DNA of 14,075 nucleotides. Origin: an uncultured Rikenellaceae bacterium (GTDB taxonomy: Bacteria; Bacteroidota; Bacteroidia; Bacteroidales; Rikenellaceae). The notes under the pieces are model-generated. The model was not told where the DNA came from and did not search any database. It saw nothing but the letters and a program-made list of their open reading frames with translations. The stretch covers positions 1-14,075 of the forward strand of contig CASDWR010000023.1 in the NCBI GenBank assembly GCA_949284665.1, in the 5' to 3' direction. This document shows positions 1-6,659 of the stretch, piece by piece. Position 1 is the first letter of the stretch. Each line of letters opens with the position of its first letter. A program made the position numbers and the translations under genes.

Positions 1-489
1 ATATTGTACGATCACGGGTTTGATTTTCGAACCCGAAACGATCGAGTCGATCGTCGACTCCCAATTGGCTTTTTCACAGTCGAGCTGAATGACTACGCCG
101 ATGATCGGTTTGCTCAATTGGGCGGCATAACGACTTTGGATTTCACTTCCGACTTCGAATCCATTCTGGGCATTGAAGAGCATGACACCGATATCGGCCA
201 CTTTGAATGCCGAGAAAAGTCCACCGCAGAAATCGTCGCTCCCCGGAGCGTCGATAATGTTGAGCTTGCGGTTCATGAATTCCGTAAACAGCAACGTGGA
301 ATAGATGCTGCGGCGATTGATGTGTTCCAACTCCGTATTGTCGGAGAGGGTATTTTCATTTTCGATACTACCTCTGCGGTCGATGACCTTTCCCTCGAAG
401 GCCATCGCTTCGGCAAAGGTAGTTTTACCGGAGCCCGGGGCTCCGAGGAGAACGACATTCTTGATGTCGGAAGTTTGGTACGTTTTCAT
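1..489 (-). CDS. fusA2: Elongation factor G-like protein (EF-G2 type), N-terminal part, cut by window start
   Basis: The first 163 residues of a translation-factor-family GTP-binding protein are read leftward from an ATG at 489; the frame is open to base 1, so the C-terminus lies outside. A P-loop is present (GAPGSGKT, residues 16-23). The G3 motif is DAPGSDD (80-86) where canonical EF-G has DTPGHVD, so the catalytic His is Ser84. The G4 position reads IQLD (134-137) instead of NKxD. No RGIT-type switch I motif is visible near residues 50-70. This pattern resembles the Bacteroides EF-G2 paralog described as supporting translocation without GTP hydrolysis during starvation. I know that from the literature; it is not shown here. 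The start follows a weak A-rich leader, as is usual in Bacteroidetes. Identity as an EF-G-like protein is fairly sure. The symbol is by analogy. Confidence 0.8.
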   Translation of the reverse strand, partial: MKTYQTSDIKNVVLLGAPGSGKTTFAEAMAFEGKVIDRRGSIENENTLSDNTELEHINRRSIYSTLLFTEFMNRKLNIIDAPGSDDFCGGLFSAFKVADIGVMLFNAQNGFEVGSEIQSRYAAQLSKPIIGVVIQLDCEKANWESTIDSIVSGSKIKPVIVQY

Positions 490-801
490 GATTTGTGGCT
501 ATTTTCAGATTTGTTTTCCATTGCGTTTTTTGTAGCGACCCTAAATATAGAAAAAATCACTCGAATTACATGCGTATCGCTCGAATTTTTTGCAAAATGG
601 CGATTTTTCGACATGTTTTCGCAATTTTCCGCTCTGGGAGAGAGTCGGAAGCTCGTCTCGGAAAGAATTCATACTTTCGGTACCGTTTATTATCTTTGCC
701 CTTGCGAAAGATTGTATCCGATGGTCGGAGATTCCCTTTCACGGACGAGGGTCGCACATTTCGATTCGTGCACCCCGATGATGGTAAAACCGAAAAATAA
801 T
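490..801. promoter_or_regulatory. Divergent intergenic region between the EF-G2-like gene and the HAD phosphatase gene
   Basis: This 312-base stretch separates two divergently read genes and must hold both promoters. I see no convincing gene in it; the open frames crossing it are arginine- and phenylalanine-rich and unlike known proteins. For the rightward gene there is a TATCTTTG box at 691-698. For the leftward gene the best -7-like match is TATATTTA (minus, 542-549). An 8-base direct repeat, CTCGAATT, occurs at 560-567 and 580-587, exactly 20 bases apart on one DNA face, and could be a regulator site for the leftward gene. Confidence 0.5.
691..698 (+). promoter_or_regulatory. Candidate Bacteroidetes -7 promoter box for the HAD phosphatase gene
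   Basis: TATCTTTG matches the Bacteroidetes -7 consensus TAnnTTTG exactly. I see no good TTTG-type -33 element 19-21 bases upstream, so the call rests on the -7 box alone. A start site just downstream would give a leader of about 95 bases before the ATG at 802. Confidence 0.4.
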
Positions 802-1575
802 ATGATCAAAGCTGTTTTTTTCGACATAGACGGAACCCTTGTAAGTTTCCGGACGCATGTCGTTCCCCCTTCCACCCGATATGCCATCGCGCAATTGCGG
901 GAACGAGGTGTGAAAACGATTGTTGCTACGGGTCGGTCGCCTTATCTGATCGACAACATCGACCGGAAGGATTTCGATGCCTTTTTGACTTTCAACGGAC
1001 AATATTGTTATGCGGGCGGCCGAACAATATACAGCCGGCTCATTCCACGAGTCGACATCGAGAATGCCATCGACTTTTTCAAGGGAAACCCCATGTCGTG
1101 TGCCTTTGTCGGAGTCGACTTCTGGTCTTTGAACCGTATCGATTCCCAAACGCTCGAAGCGGCCAGACTGGTCGATTTCCATTTACCCGAACCTTCGGGA
1201 ATGGACGGACTCTCCCAAAAGGATATTTACCAGCTGATCGCTTTCTGTTCGCCTGACCGGGAACACCCCTTGTTGAGACGGATGCCCGGTTGTGCGGGCA
1301 CCCGCTGGACCTCCCTTTTTACGGATGTCATTCCCGTCGGAGGCGGCAAGCATGTGGGGATGGAACGGATAGCCGAGTGGTATGGGTTGAGGCGCGATGA
1401 GATCATGGCCTTCGGTGACGGAGAGAATGACATCTCTATGTTGCATTATGCCGGAACAGGTGTGGCCATGGGCAATGCCGACAATGAGGTGAAGGAGGCT
1501 GCCGATTTTGTGACGACAGGTGTCGATGATGAAGGGATTCCGAACGCTTTGCGCCATTTCGGCCTGATCGTATGA
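802..1575 (+). CDS. Cof-type HAD-IIB family sugar-phosphate phosphatase
   Basis: A 257-residue haloacid-dehalogenase-superfamily hydrolase, predicted to remove phosphate from small phosphorylated metabolites in the cytoplasm with Mg2+. All four HAD motifs are visible: the nucleophile motif FFDIDGT with Asp8 and Asp10, motif II ATGR with Thr43, motif III Lys183 in GGKH, and the acidic motif FGDGEND (204-210). The long insert between motifs II and III is the C2B-type cap that defines the Cof subfamily, and the length is typical. The chosen ATG gives the standard MIKAVFFDIDGT start. Two in-frame ATGs at 778 and 781 would add up to eight residues and have no better ribosome site. The frame stays open far to the left, but that part is antisense to the EF-G-like gene. 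The stop overlaps an upstream ATG of the next gene by four bases, so co-transcription is likely. The actual substrate cannot be read from sequence. Confidence 0.92.
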   Translation: MIKAVFFDIDGTLVSFRTHVVPPSTRYAIAQLRERGVKTIVATGRSPYLIDNIDRKDFDAFLTFNGQYCYAGGRTIYSRLIPRVDIENAIDFFKGNPMSCAFVGVDFWSLNRIDSQTLEAARLVDFHLPEPSGMDGLSQKDIYQLIAFCSPDREHPLLRRMPGCAGTRWTSLFTDVIPVGGGKHVGMERIAEWYGLRRDEIMAFGDGENDISMLHYAGTGVAMGNADNEVKEAADFVTTGVDDEGIPNALRHFGLIV

Positions 1576-1595
1576 CTTTATGTCCGCAAAAGTTT

Positions 1596-1603
1596 TATCT
1601 TTG
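1596..1603 (+). promoter_or_regulatory. Candidate -7 promoter box for the sulfatase-maturase gene
   Basis: TATCTTTG lies just after the phosphatase stop codon and matches TAnnTTTG exactly. No clear -33 box is seen. If used, transcription would begin close to the ribosome site at 1605-1615, which excludes the upstream in-frame ATG at 1572 as the start of the maturase. Confidence 0.35.
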
Positions 1604-1604
1604 C

Positions 1605-1615
1605 AGAAGGAAGAG
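1605..1615 (+). promoter_or_regulatory. Ribosome-binding site that decides the maturase start
   Basis: The purine-rich AGAAGGAAGAG lies seven bases before the ATG at 1623. It favours this ATG over the one at 1572, which overlaps the phosphatase stop and has no such site. The 17 extra residues from 1572 look unlike the family. Confidence 0.6.
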
Positions 1616-1622
1616 TCGTTTT

Positions 1623-2885
1623 ATGGACAGAAAGAAGAGTCTGACATTTGCCGATGCCGTTCGAAAGAGTCGGCCGGCAGCCTTTTCGTCGATGTTGAAA
1701 CCGATCGGTTCGCGTTGCAATCTCGTTTGTGCGTATTGTTATTATCTCGACAAGGTGGATATTTATGCCGGAGAACAGTCCACCATGGGTGAAGAGTTGT
1801 TGGAGGAGTATACCAGACAGTATATCGAAGCGAACGGGGTGGATGAGGTGACTTTTAACTGGCACGGCGGGGAACCTTTGTTGGCCGGGAAAGAGTATTA
1901 CCGAAAGGCCTTGGCCCTCCAAAAAAAGTATGCGAATGGGAAACGGATTTCGAACGTGCTGCAGACAAACGGCACGTTGATCGATCGGGAGTGGTGCGAA
2001 CTTTTTCGGGAAAACGATTTCCTGATCGGAATTTCGATCGACGGCCCTCAGGAAATTCATGATGCTTTCCGGCGTACGAAAGGAGGTACTCCTACTTTCG
2101 ACAAAGTGGTGGCAGCCGTTGAAATGATGCGTCGGGAAGGGGTCGAGTACAATACGCTTTCGACGGTCAATTCACTCAGCGAAGGCCGCGGTCGTGAGGT
2201 GTATCGGTTCTTGAAGTCATTGGGCAGTCATTACATGCAGTTTCTTCCGGTGTTGGAATATGTGAAACCCGGAGCGGTAACAGGGCGTCCGGTCATCGTT
2301 CCTCCCGGTACGGAAGGCAGTGGGTTGGCCGAGTGGTCTGTGTCGGCACGCGGCTACGGAGCATTCATGTGTGATATTTTCGACGAATGGGTGATCGGCG
2401 ATGTGGGTGATTATTTCGTTCAGCTGTTTGATGTCTCGCTGGCACAATGGCTCGGAGTACCTCCTGCACTTTGCTCGTTCGGCGAAACGTGTGGCGAGGC
2501 GTTGGTGGTTGAGCACAATGGAGATGTCTATTCATGCGACCATTTTGTCTATCCTGAATATCGTATCGGCAACATCCGTGAGAAAACATTGACCGAGATG
2601 ATTGCTTCCCGGTCTCAGTTTCGTTTCGGAATCGATAAGCGTAACACGCTGCCACGCACTTGCCTGCGTTGCAAATACTATTTTGCCTGCCGCGGTGAAT
2701 GTCCGAAACATCGTTTCGACACCTCGCCCGATGGCGAGAGCGGATTGAATGCTTTGTGCGAAGGTTACAGCTCCTTTTTCGCTCATGTGGACCCCTATAT
2801 GAAATACATGGCCGAATTGCTCAAACAAGGACAACCCGCCGCTTTTGTAATCCCTTGGGCTCGACAGCGGATGGGAATCGGTTGA
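1623..2885 (+). CDS. chuR: Anaerobic sulfatase-maturating enzyme (radical SAM/SPASM)
   Basis: A 420-residue radical SAM enzyme that converts the active-site Cys or Ser of type I sulfatases to formylglycine without oxygen. The AdoMet-cluster motif CNLVCAYC has Cys32, Cys36 and Cys39. The C-terminal SPASM domain carries eight cysteines (284, 290, 305, 347, 350, 356, 360, 379) with the spacing I recall for the Clostridium anSME auxiliary clusters. Asp306 directly follows Cys305, at the position of the proposed catalytic base. Motifs such as TNGTL (115-119) and SIDGP (138-142) fit Bacteroides ChuR well. Length is slightly above the usual 370-415. The start at 1623 is preferred on ribosome-site grounds. 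No sulfatase gene is visible in the window, so it probably serves sulfatases encoded elsewhere. Another SPASM peptide modification is a less likely alternative. All catalytic residues look intact. Confidence 0.92.
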   Translation: MDRKKSLTFADAVRKSRPAAFSSMLKPIGSRCNLVCAYCYYLDKVDIYAGEQSTMGEELLEEYTRQYIEANGVDEVTFNWHGGEPLLAGKEYYRKALALQKKYANGKRISNVLQTNGTLIDREWCELFRENDFLIGISIDGPQEIHDAFRRTKGGTPTFDKVVAAVEMMRREGVEYNTLSTVNSLSEGRGREVYRFLKSLGSHYMQFLPVLEYVKPGAVTGRPVIVPPGTEGSGLAEWSVSARGYGAFMCDIFDEWVIGDVGDYFVQLFDVSLAQWLGVPPALCSFGETCGEALVVEHNGDVYSCDHFVYPEYRIGNIREKTLTEMIASRSQFRFGIDKRNTLPRTCLRCKYYFACRGECPKHRFDTSPDGESGLNALCEGYSSFFAHVDPYMKYMAELLKQGQPAAFVIPWARQRMGIG

Positions 2886-2886
2886 C

Positions 2887-2893
2887 GGAGGAG
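2887..2893 (+). promoter_or_regulatory. Strong ribosome-binding site ahead of a TTG codon
   Basis: GGAGGAG starts two bases after the maturase stop, seven bases before a TTG at 2901. That TTG opens a frame running through the G9 tract into the secreted protein that follows. Such a strong site is unusual among the genes in this window and suggests that translation may begin here rather than at 2946. Confidence 0.45.
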
Positions 2894-2913
2894 AAAGTAT
2901 TTGAAAAAAGGGA

Positions 2914-2922
2914 GGGGGGGGG
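2914..2922 (+). repeat. Homopolymeric G9 tract upstream of or inside the 5' end of a surface-protein gene
   Basis: Nine consecutive G, preceded by GGGA, lie between the maturase gene and the signal peptide of the next gene. Tracts like this slip during replication and are a classic basis of phase variation. With nine G, the TTG at 2901 is in frame with the signal peptide; eight or ten would break that frame. If translation starts at 2946, the tract would be in the untranslated leader. Confidence 0.8.
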
Positions 2923-2945
2923 AAACAGTCATAAAGATTGCAGTC

Positions 2946-3524
2946 ATGAGAAGATCGATCGCTTTTGTTTTGATTTTGCTGTCGACAATGTGGTGGGCAG
3001 CGGAATCGATGGCCCAACAACTGACACTCGATCCTCTGCCTGTCGGAGAACGGGTAAGGATTGACAAGCAAAAACAGAAAACGCTGCCGAAGACTCGTTA
3101 CAAAGAGTTCCTTTGCAGCGTAAGTTATGATTTCAATTACGATTTCTATTCCTTGGGAATATCGTTTGGCCGTCGTTACGGGCTCTCACAGGGTTTGACG
3201 TGCGGGATTGAGCTGGACTATCATTATTCCTCGTATTTCAGGCCGGGTCGGGATGTCAATTTGGTCAGTGCGGATTTTTTCCTGGACTATTCGCTTTTCG
3301 GACTGATGAATTTCTGGGTGAAACCCGGGGTGTGCTGCCATTGGCCGAGAGAAAAAGAGTTGCAACGGATATGGCCTGTAGTGTGGATCGGTGGGGGGAT
3401 TCCAATCTTGTATTCGAATCACAGTATGTTAGGAATCGTTGGATATTGCGATGTGGTCGGGTCGGACGCTTCGCCTTATGGCAGGGAATGGATCTGGTCA
3501 CTGGATTATGAGATTCGTTGGTAA
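2946..3524 (+). CDS. Hypothetical secreted, outer-membrane barrel-like protein
   Basis: I do not recognise this family. From the ATG at 2946 it has 192 residues. It begins with a clear Sec signal peptide: basic MRR, hydrophobic residues 4-18, and a probable cut after Ser-Met-Ala (23). The mature part is rich in aromatic residues, with alternating hydrophobic stretches (for example SVSYDFNYDFYSLGISFG) and an aromatic final residue after YEIR. These are typical of small outer-membrane beta-barrels. A short linker (about 24-45) contains several Lys residues. A longer reading from TTG 2901 would add 15 residues (MKKGRGGETVIKIAV) encoded across the G9 tract and is backed by a strong ribosome site. 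The gene lies 60 bases after the maturase and 11 bases before the epimerase start, so it is probably in the same operon. Its function is unknown. Confidence 0.75.
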   Translation: MRRSIAFVLILLSTMWWAAESMAQQLTLDPLPVGERVRIDKQKQKTLPKTRYKEFLCSVSYDFNYDFYSLGISFGRRYGLSQGLTCGIELDYHYSSYFRPGRDVNLVSADFFLDYSLFGLMNFWVKPGVCCHWPREKELQRIWPVVWIGGGIPILYSNHSMLGIVGYCDVVGSDASPYGREWIWSLDYEIRW

Positions 3525-3535
3525 ATTTGAAACGG

Positions 3536-4675
3536 ATGAAAAAATTAAAGGGTATTTTCCCGGCAGTTGCATTTGCATCGGTCATGTGGCTGAACTGTTT
3601 GCCGGTCAATTTATCGGCAGGTGTCCCTTGTCGGAACGGGGGAAATGATCAAAACCATAAAAAAGAGCAAAACATGTATGTAAAACAGATCGACTGGCAG
3701 GGATACGCTGCCATTGCTTTCGCCGCAGGAGGATATGAGGCGATATTGGTTCCCGGTATGGGGGCCAATCTGGTGAAATTGGCGATGCCCGGGAAGGGCG
3801 TCACGATTCTTCACACTCCGCAGCCCGACGAAATGGAGACATTTCGCGGAAGACCACAGATTTTCGGATTGCCGTTGCTCTTTCCGCCCAATCGAATCGA
3901 AGACGGAACTTATGTCTATAATGGACGTCGCTATCGTTACCCGATTACCAACCCCCAACAGAACAACTATCTGCACGGGATTATCAAGTCGCAGCCTTTT
4001 GAAGTGGCCGGTCAACGGATCGGCGAAGATTTTGTGGAAGTGGAAGCCGTTTATCGTTCGAATGCCCAAAACGATGCAATTTTCCGTGATTTTCCGCATG
4101 AGTTCGAATGCCGGATGTTGTTCCGGCTTTCATCGGCAGGGTTGGAACACCGGGTAACGTTCACGAATCTAAGCAAAGAGGAGATGCCTCTTGGGGTGGG
4201 GTATCACACTCCATTGATGGTTCCTTTTGTCGATGGATCATCGGCCGATGATTGTCTGTTGCAGCTTTCAGCCGGGAAACGGTGGGAATTGAGTGAGGAC
4301 AGGTTGCTTCCCACAGGGCGTTTGCTCGAATTGAATGACGAGGAGCAGTGCTTGAGAGGCAAGGGGTTGAAGCCTGTCGGGAAACCGATCGAGTGTGCAT
4401 TGACGAACGAACCGATCGAAATAGACGGACAACCCTATCGCGGAGCCGTATTGACTGATACGGTGACCGGATTGCGTCTTTTTTACGAGGTGGACGACAA
4501 TTTCCGCCACTGGACGCTGTGGAATAATGGGGGTGAGGTCAATTGGGTGTGTCCCGAACCGCAGACATGGGCAACCAATGCGCCCAATCTGAATTTGCCG
4601 GCGGATGTTACCGGATTCCAGGCGATCGCTCCCGGTGTTGCGTGGAGTGCGGTAAGCCGTATTTATGTGAAGTGA
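3536..4675 (+). CDS. Aldose 1-epimerase (mutarotase) family protein, possibly exported
   Basis: A galactose-mutarotase-like protein predicted to interconvert the alpha and beta anomers of a sugar, or to bind one. From ATG 3536 it has 379 residues. The first 29 or so form an apparent signal peptide (MKKLKG, then a hydrophobic stretch, then LSAG), followed by a polar linker to about residue 46. The epimerase domain then begins at MYVKQIDWQGY (residue 47, ATG at 3674). Likely catalytic residues are His147 (NNYLHG), His224 (GYHTPL) and Glu341 (CPEPQTW). A cytoplasmic product of 333 residues from 3674 is the alternative; its upstream A-rich stretch could serve as a weak ribosome site. I favour the longer form because the frame is unbroken and the extension looks like a signal sequence, but this is not certain. 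The gene is 11 bases after the barrel-like protein and is probably the operon end. Which sugar it acts on is unknown. Confidence 0.85.
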   Translation: MKKLKGIFPAVAFASVMWLNCLPVNLSAGVPCRNGGNDQNHKKEQNMYVKQIDWQGYAAIAFAAGGYEAILVPGMGANLVKLAMPGKGVTILHTPQPDEMETFRGRPQIFGLPLLFPPNRIEDGTYVYNGRRYRYPITNPQQNNYLHGIIKSQPFEVAGQRIGEDFVEVEAVYRSNAQNDAIFRDFPHEFECRMLFRLSSAGLEHRVTFTNLSKEEMPLGVGYHTPLMVPFVDGSSADDCLLQLSAGKRWELSEDRLLPTGRLLELNDEEQCLRGKGLKPVGKPIECALTNEPIEIDGQPYRGAVLTDTVTGLRLFYEVDDNFRHWTLWNNGGEVNWVCPEPQTWATNAPNLNLPADVTGFQAIAPGVAWSAVSRIYVK

Positions 4676-4801
4676 TCTATTGCCTGACGGGTGGCAAATG
4701 AGAAGAGGAGCGATATGCGATCACTTCTCCGTACGAGTAATCTCGGGAAGTATTGAGCTTTCTGCCCTACTGTTATCGACGTTCCCTTTTATATGTCGAT
4801 C

Positions 4802-5278
4802 TTACTTGGATATCCTGCGAGAACCCTTTTCCCCGGCGAAGTCGTCGGAAGTTTGAAGTGCCATCTTGAATACGCCGGTATCGTATTCATTGAACCCGAT
4901 TTTCCGGTAAAGGGTACGGGCAGCCGTGCGGGAAGGATTGGAAGTGAGGCAGAGCGTATCGATGCCTTCCTGACGCGTTGTGTCGATCGCTTGTTGCAAA
5001 AGGGCGGTCGCAATACCTTGGTTACGGAAGTCTTGATCGGTGACAACATCTTCGATCCAGGCCTTGCTTCCCGAAATCAGACGGGAGAATACCAGTGTGA
5101 GCATTCCGACAACCTGTTCCCCTTTTACGGCAATGAAAAGGCGTGTGTCGGATGATTGAATGACCGATTGCAAGTATCTATCCGAGGGTTTTCCGCTTCC
5201 CGGATTCAGTTGAGGCAACAAGCGGCCGATGGCTTCGGAGAGTGTGGGGTCGATTCTGTGGACAATGTGGATTTCCAT
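4802..5278 (-). CDS. GNAT family N-acetyltransferase
   Basis: A 158-residue acyltransferase of the GNAT fold, which moves an acetyl group from acetyl-CoA to an amine. The acetyl-CoA pyrophosphate-binding motif is visible as R-N-Q-G-I-A (85-90), after the beta-4 segment WIEDVVTDQDF. The later SNPSRTAARTLYRKIGF (113-129) is the usual C-terminal GNAT element leading to the final strand. Length fits the family. I chose the ATG at 5278 (MEIHIVHRIDP); an upstream ATG at 5353 in the same frame would add 25 residues unlike the family, with a 14-base palindrome inside. The substrate cannot be inferred. The gene converges with the epimerase gene; the 126-base gap has only a weak hairpin at 4700-4729 without a T-run, so the shared transcription end is unclear. 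Confidence 0.88.
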   Translation of the reverse strand: MEIHIVHRIDPTLSEAIGRLLPQLNPGSGKPSDRYLQSVIQSSDTRLFIAVKGEQVVGMLTLVFSRLISGSKAWIEDVVTDQDFRNQGIATALLQQAIDTTRQEGIDTLCLTSNPSRTAARTLYRKIGFNEYDTGVFKMALQTSDDFAGEKGSRRISK

Positions 5279-5343
5279 GACAACATGTTTGCGGATCGGC
5301 AGCCGGGACGGATGGGAGCGAATCTGAAACGGAACAAGACAAA

Positions 5344-5357
5344 CGGAATGCATTCCG
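5344..5357. repeat. 14-base perfect palindrome upstream of the acetyltransferase
   Basis: CGGAATGCATTCCG is a perfect inverted repeat lying 66 bases before the acetyltransferase ATG, between it and the coiled-coil gene. It could be an operator. About one palindrome of this size is expected by chance in 14 kb, so the call is weak. Confidence 0.25.
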
Positions 5358-5411
5358 AATGAGTCGGTTAGATGCGCACCACGGTGAGAATTTCCCGCCG
5401 TGCCTTATGGG

Positions 5412-5891
5412 TTACATACGCTCCTTGATCTCCTCAAGGCGATAAATGATACTTTCCAGTTTGTCGTTCGTTTCACTCTGTTCGTTGTTTACATCGGAAG
5501 ACATTCTATGAATGTCTTCCGATATCTCTCGAAGGTCTGCGAGTTGTTCTTCGAACGCATCATGCAAATCGTGAATCTCATTGAGAAGCGTTTGCATCTC
5601 TTCCTGCACCTTCTTGACGGCGGAAATGACCCGATCCGATTCGGTCAATGGCCCATATGTCGTGTACCCTTTGTACGGACGTACGAAGAGGTAGACCGGA
5701 TCACCGGCGTTGATACCGTGCTCGGGGTACATGATATTATCCACGTAATACATGTCCGTCTCACTGTCATCCGGTTTGCTCTCCTCCTTCAGCCAGATGA
5801 TATTTCCGGACAGGGGGACACACTCCAACTCGATTGTTGTCGGGGAGATTTTCCACTCTTGCGTGTAAAAGATCAATATGCATCGGACCAT
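5412..5891 (-). CDS. Hypothetical protein with a long C-terminal coiled coil
   Basis: I do not recognise this 159-residue protein. It has no signal peptide or membrane segment. Residues 1-80 look like a compact domain with beta-rich stretches, for example GNIIWL and GDPVYLFVRPY, and many tyrosines around 48-80. Residues 84-158 are strongly charged and helical with heptad-like hydrophobic spacing (VISAVKKVQEEM, LLNEIHDLHDAF, LADLREISEDI, LESIIYRLEEI), indicating a coiled coil and probably oligomerisation. The ATG at 5891 has a good site (GGGGAAAG at 5894-5901 on this strand). It starts 30 bases after the slyD stop with no terminator between, so the two are probably co-transcribed, which suggests a cytoplasmic role linked to folding or metal handling. 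That link is inference only. Confidence 0.75.
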   Translation of the reverse strand: MVRCILIFYTQEWKISPTTIELECVPLSGNIIWLKEESKPDDSETDMYYVDNIMYPEHGINAGDPVYLFVRPYKGYTTYGPLTESDRVISAVKKVQEEMQTLLNEIHDLHDAFEEQLADLREISEDIHRMSSDVNNEQSETNDKLESIIYRLEEIKERM

Positions 5892-5921
5892 TTCTTTCCC
5901 CTTTTGTTTTCGTGTTCCCGA

Positions 5922-6536
5922 TTAATTTTTCTTGTGGCAACCGTGGCCATGACCGCATTCGTGCCCTTCGTCGTGATGGTGGCCGCATTCGTGCCCTTCG
6001 CCATGGTCGCCGCAACAATCCCCTCCGCAGTCGTCGTGGCTGCAACCGCAACCGCAATCGCATCCGTGTGCCTGATGAGGATAATCTTCTTCTGTCGCTT
6101 CACGAACTTCGATGATTTCACCGGTAAACACCAATGTTTTTCCCGCCATCGGGTGGTTGAAATCCATCTTGACCGTCTTCTCGTTCACCTCTACCACGTG
6201 ACCCAATAGCGGTTGCCCGCTGCTTGTCATCATCGGAATCTGGTTCCCGACCGTCAGTAAACCCTCTTCAATGGCCCCATTGACCATAAAGGCGTCTTTC
6301 GGAACGTCGATTACCATTTGCGGGTTGACCTGACCATATCCTTCGTCTGCAGTCAGAGTGAACGTAAAACGGTCTCCAGATTCGAGACCGGCAATGTGCT
6401 CCTCGAATTTAGGCAGTAAAAAACCTGCTCCGAATACGAATTTCAAAGGGTTTTCACGAGTTGCTTCGTCTGCGAACACCCCGTCCGCATGCAACTGGTA
6501 ACTCAACGATACGAATTTTTTTTCTCCTACTTTCAT
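5922..6536 (-). CDS. slyD: SlyD-type FKBP peptidyl-prolyl isomerase with Cys/His-rich tail
   Basis: A 204-residue cytoplasmic chaperone that speeds cis-trans isomerisation of prolyl bonds. The split FKBP domain occupies about 5-70 and 123-150, with the insert-in-flap chaperone domain between them. The family signature DFNHPMAGKTLVF (125-137) is intact. The C-terminal 48 residues from His157 contain 10 Cys and 11 His, a metal-binding tail like that of E. coli SlyD, which binds nickel and supports hydrogenase maturation. The metal here is unknown. The start at 6536 (MKVGEKKFVSL) gives the normal domain start; the frame is open upstream to 6662, but that part overlaps the promoter. A promoter at 6660-6667 and the gcvP terminator lie just upstream. 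The coiled-coil gene follows in the same unit. Confidence 0.93.
   Translation of the reverse strand: MKVGEKKFVSLSYQLHADGVFADEATRENPLKFVFGAGFLLPKFEEHIAGLESGDRFTFTLTADEGYGQVNPQMVIDVPKDAFMVNGAIEEGLLTVGNQIPMMTSSGQPLLGHVVEVNEKTVKMDFNHPMAGKTLVFTGEIIEVREATEEDYPHQAHGCDCGCGCSHDDCGGDCCGDHGEGHECGHHHDEGHECGHGHGCHKKN
5953..6000 (-). repeat. Two 18-base direct repeats with 30-base period in the slyD tail
   Basis: The plus-strand sequence CCGCATTCGTGCCCTTCG occurs at 5953-5970 and again at 5983-6000. On the minus strand each copy encodes Glu-Gly-His-Glu-Cys-Gly in the metal-binding tail of SlyD. The exact 30-base (10-codon) period suggests that the tail grew by internal duplication and could vary in length between strains. 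Confidence 0.85.
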
Positions 6537-6659
6537 TTTAACGCTGTTTGTTTTCCGACTCTTTCCCGACCGGCAGCCGGCAGACCGGAGATACCGATCC
6601 TTGCAACTGCTTGTACCGGTTGCATCCGCTTGGTCCGTAAACCGGGTCTGTGTCGGGAA

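Noticed and set aside
4..801. Open frame continuing upstream from the HAD phosphatase, as if a 523-residue fusion
   Set aside because: The upstream part is antisense to the EF-G-like gene and has no family character. The HAD domain begins cleanly at 802.
4700..4729. Hairpin GAGAAG/CTTCTC between the convergent genes as a terminator
   Set aside because: The stem is short with a large imperfect loop, and no T-run follows on either strand.
5375..5405. Hairpin CACGG/CCGTG after the coiled-coil gene as a terminator
   Set aside because: It has a five-base stem and a 13-base loop, with no T-run downstream on the minus strand.
5400..6209. Plus-strand frame of 269 codons with a hydrophobic Ala/Val-rich segment
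   Set aside because: It is antisense to the coiled-coil gene and the slyD tail. Its composition is the complement of the Cys/His/Gly codons.
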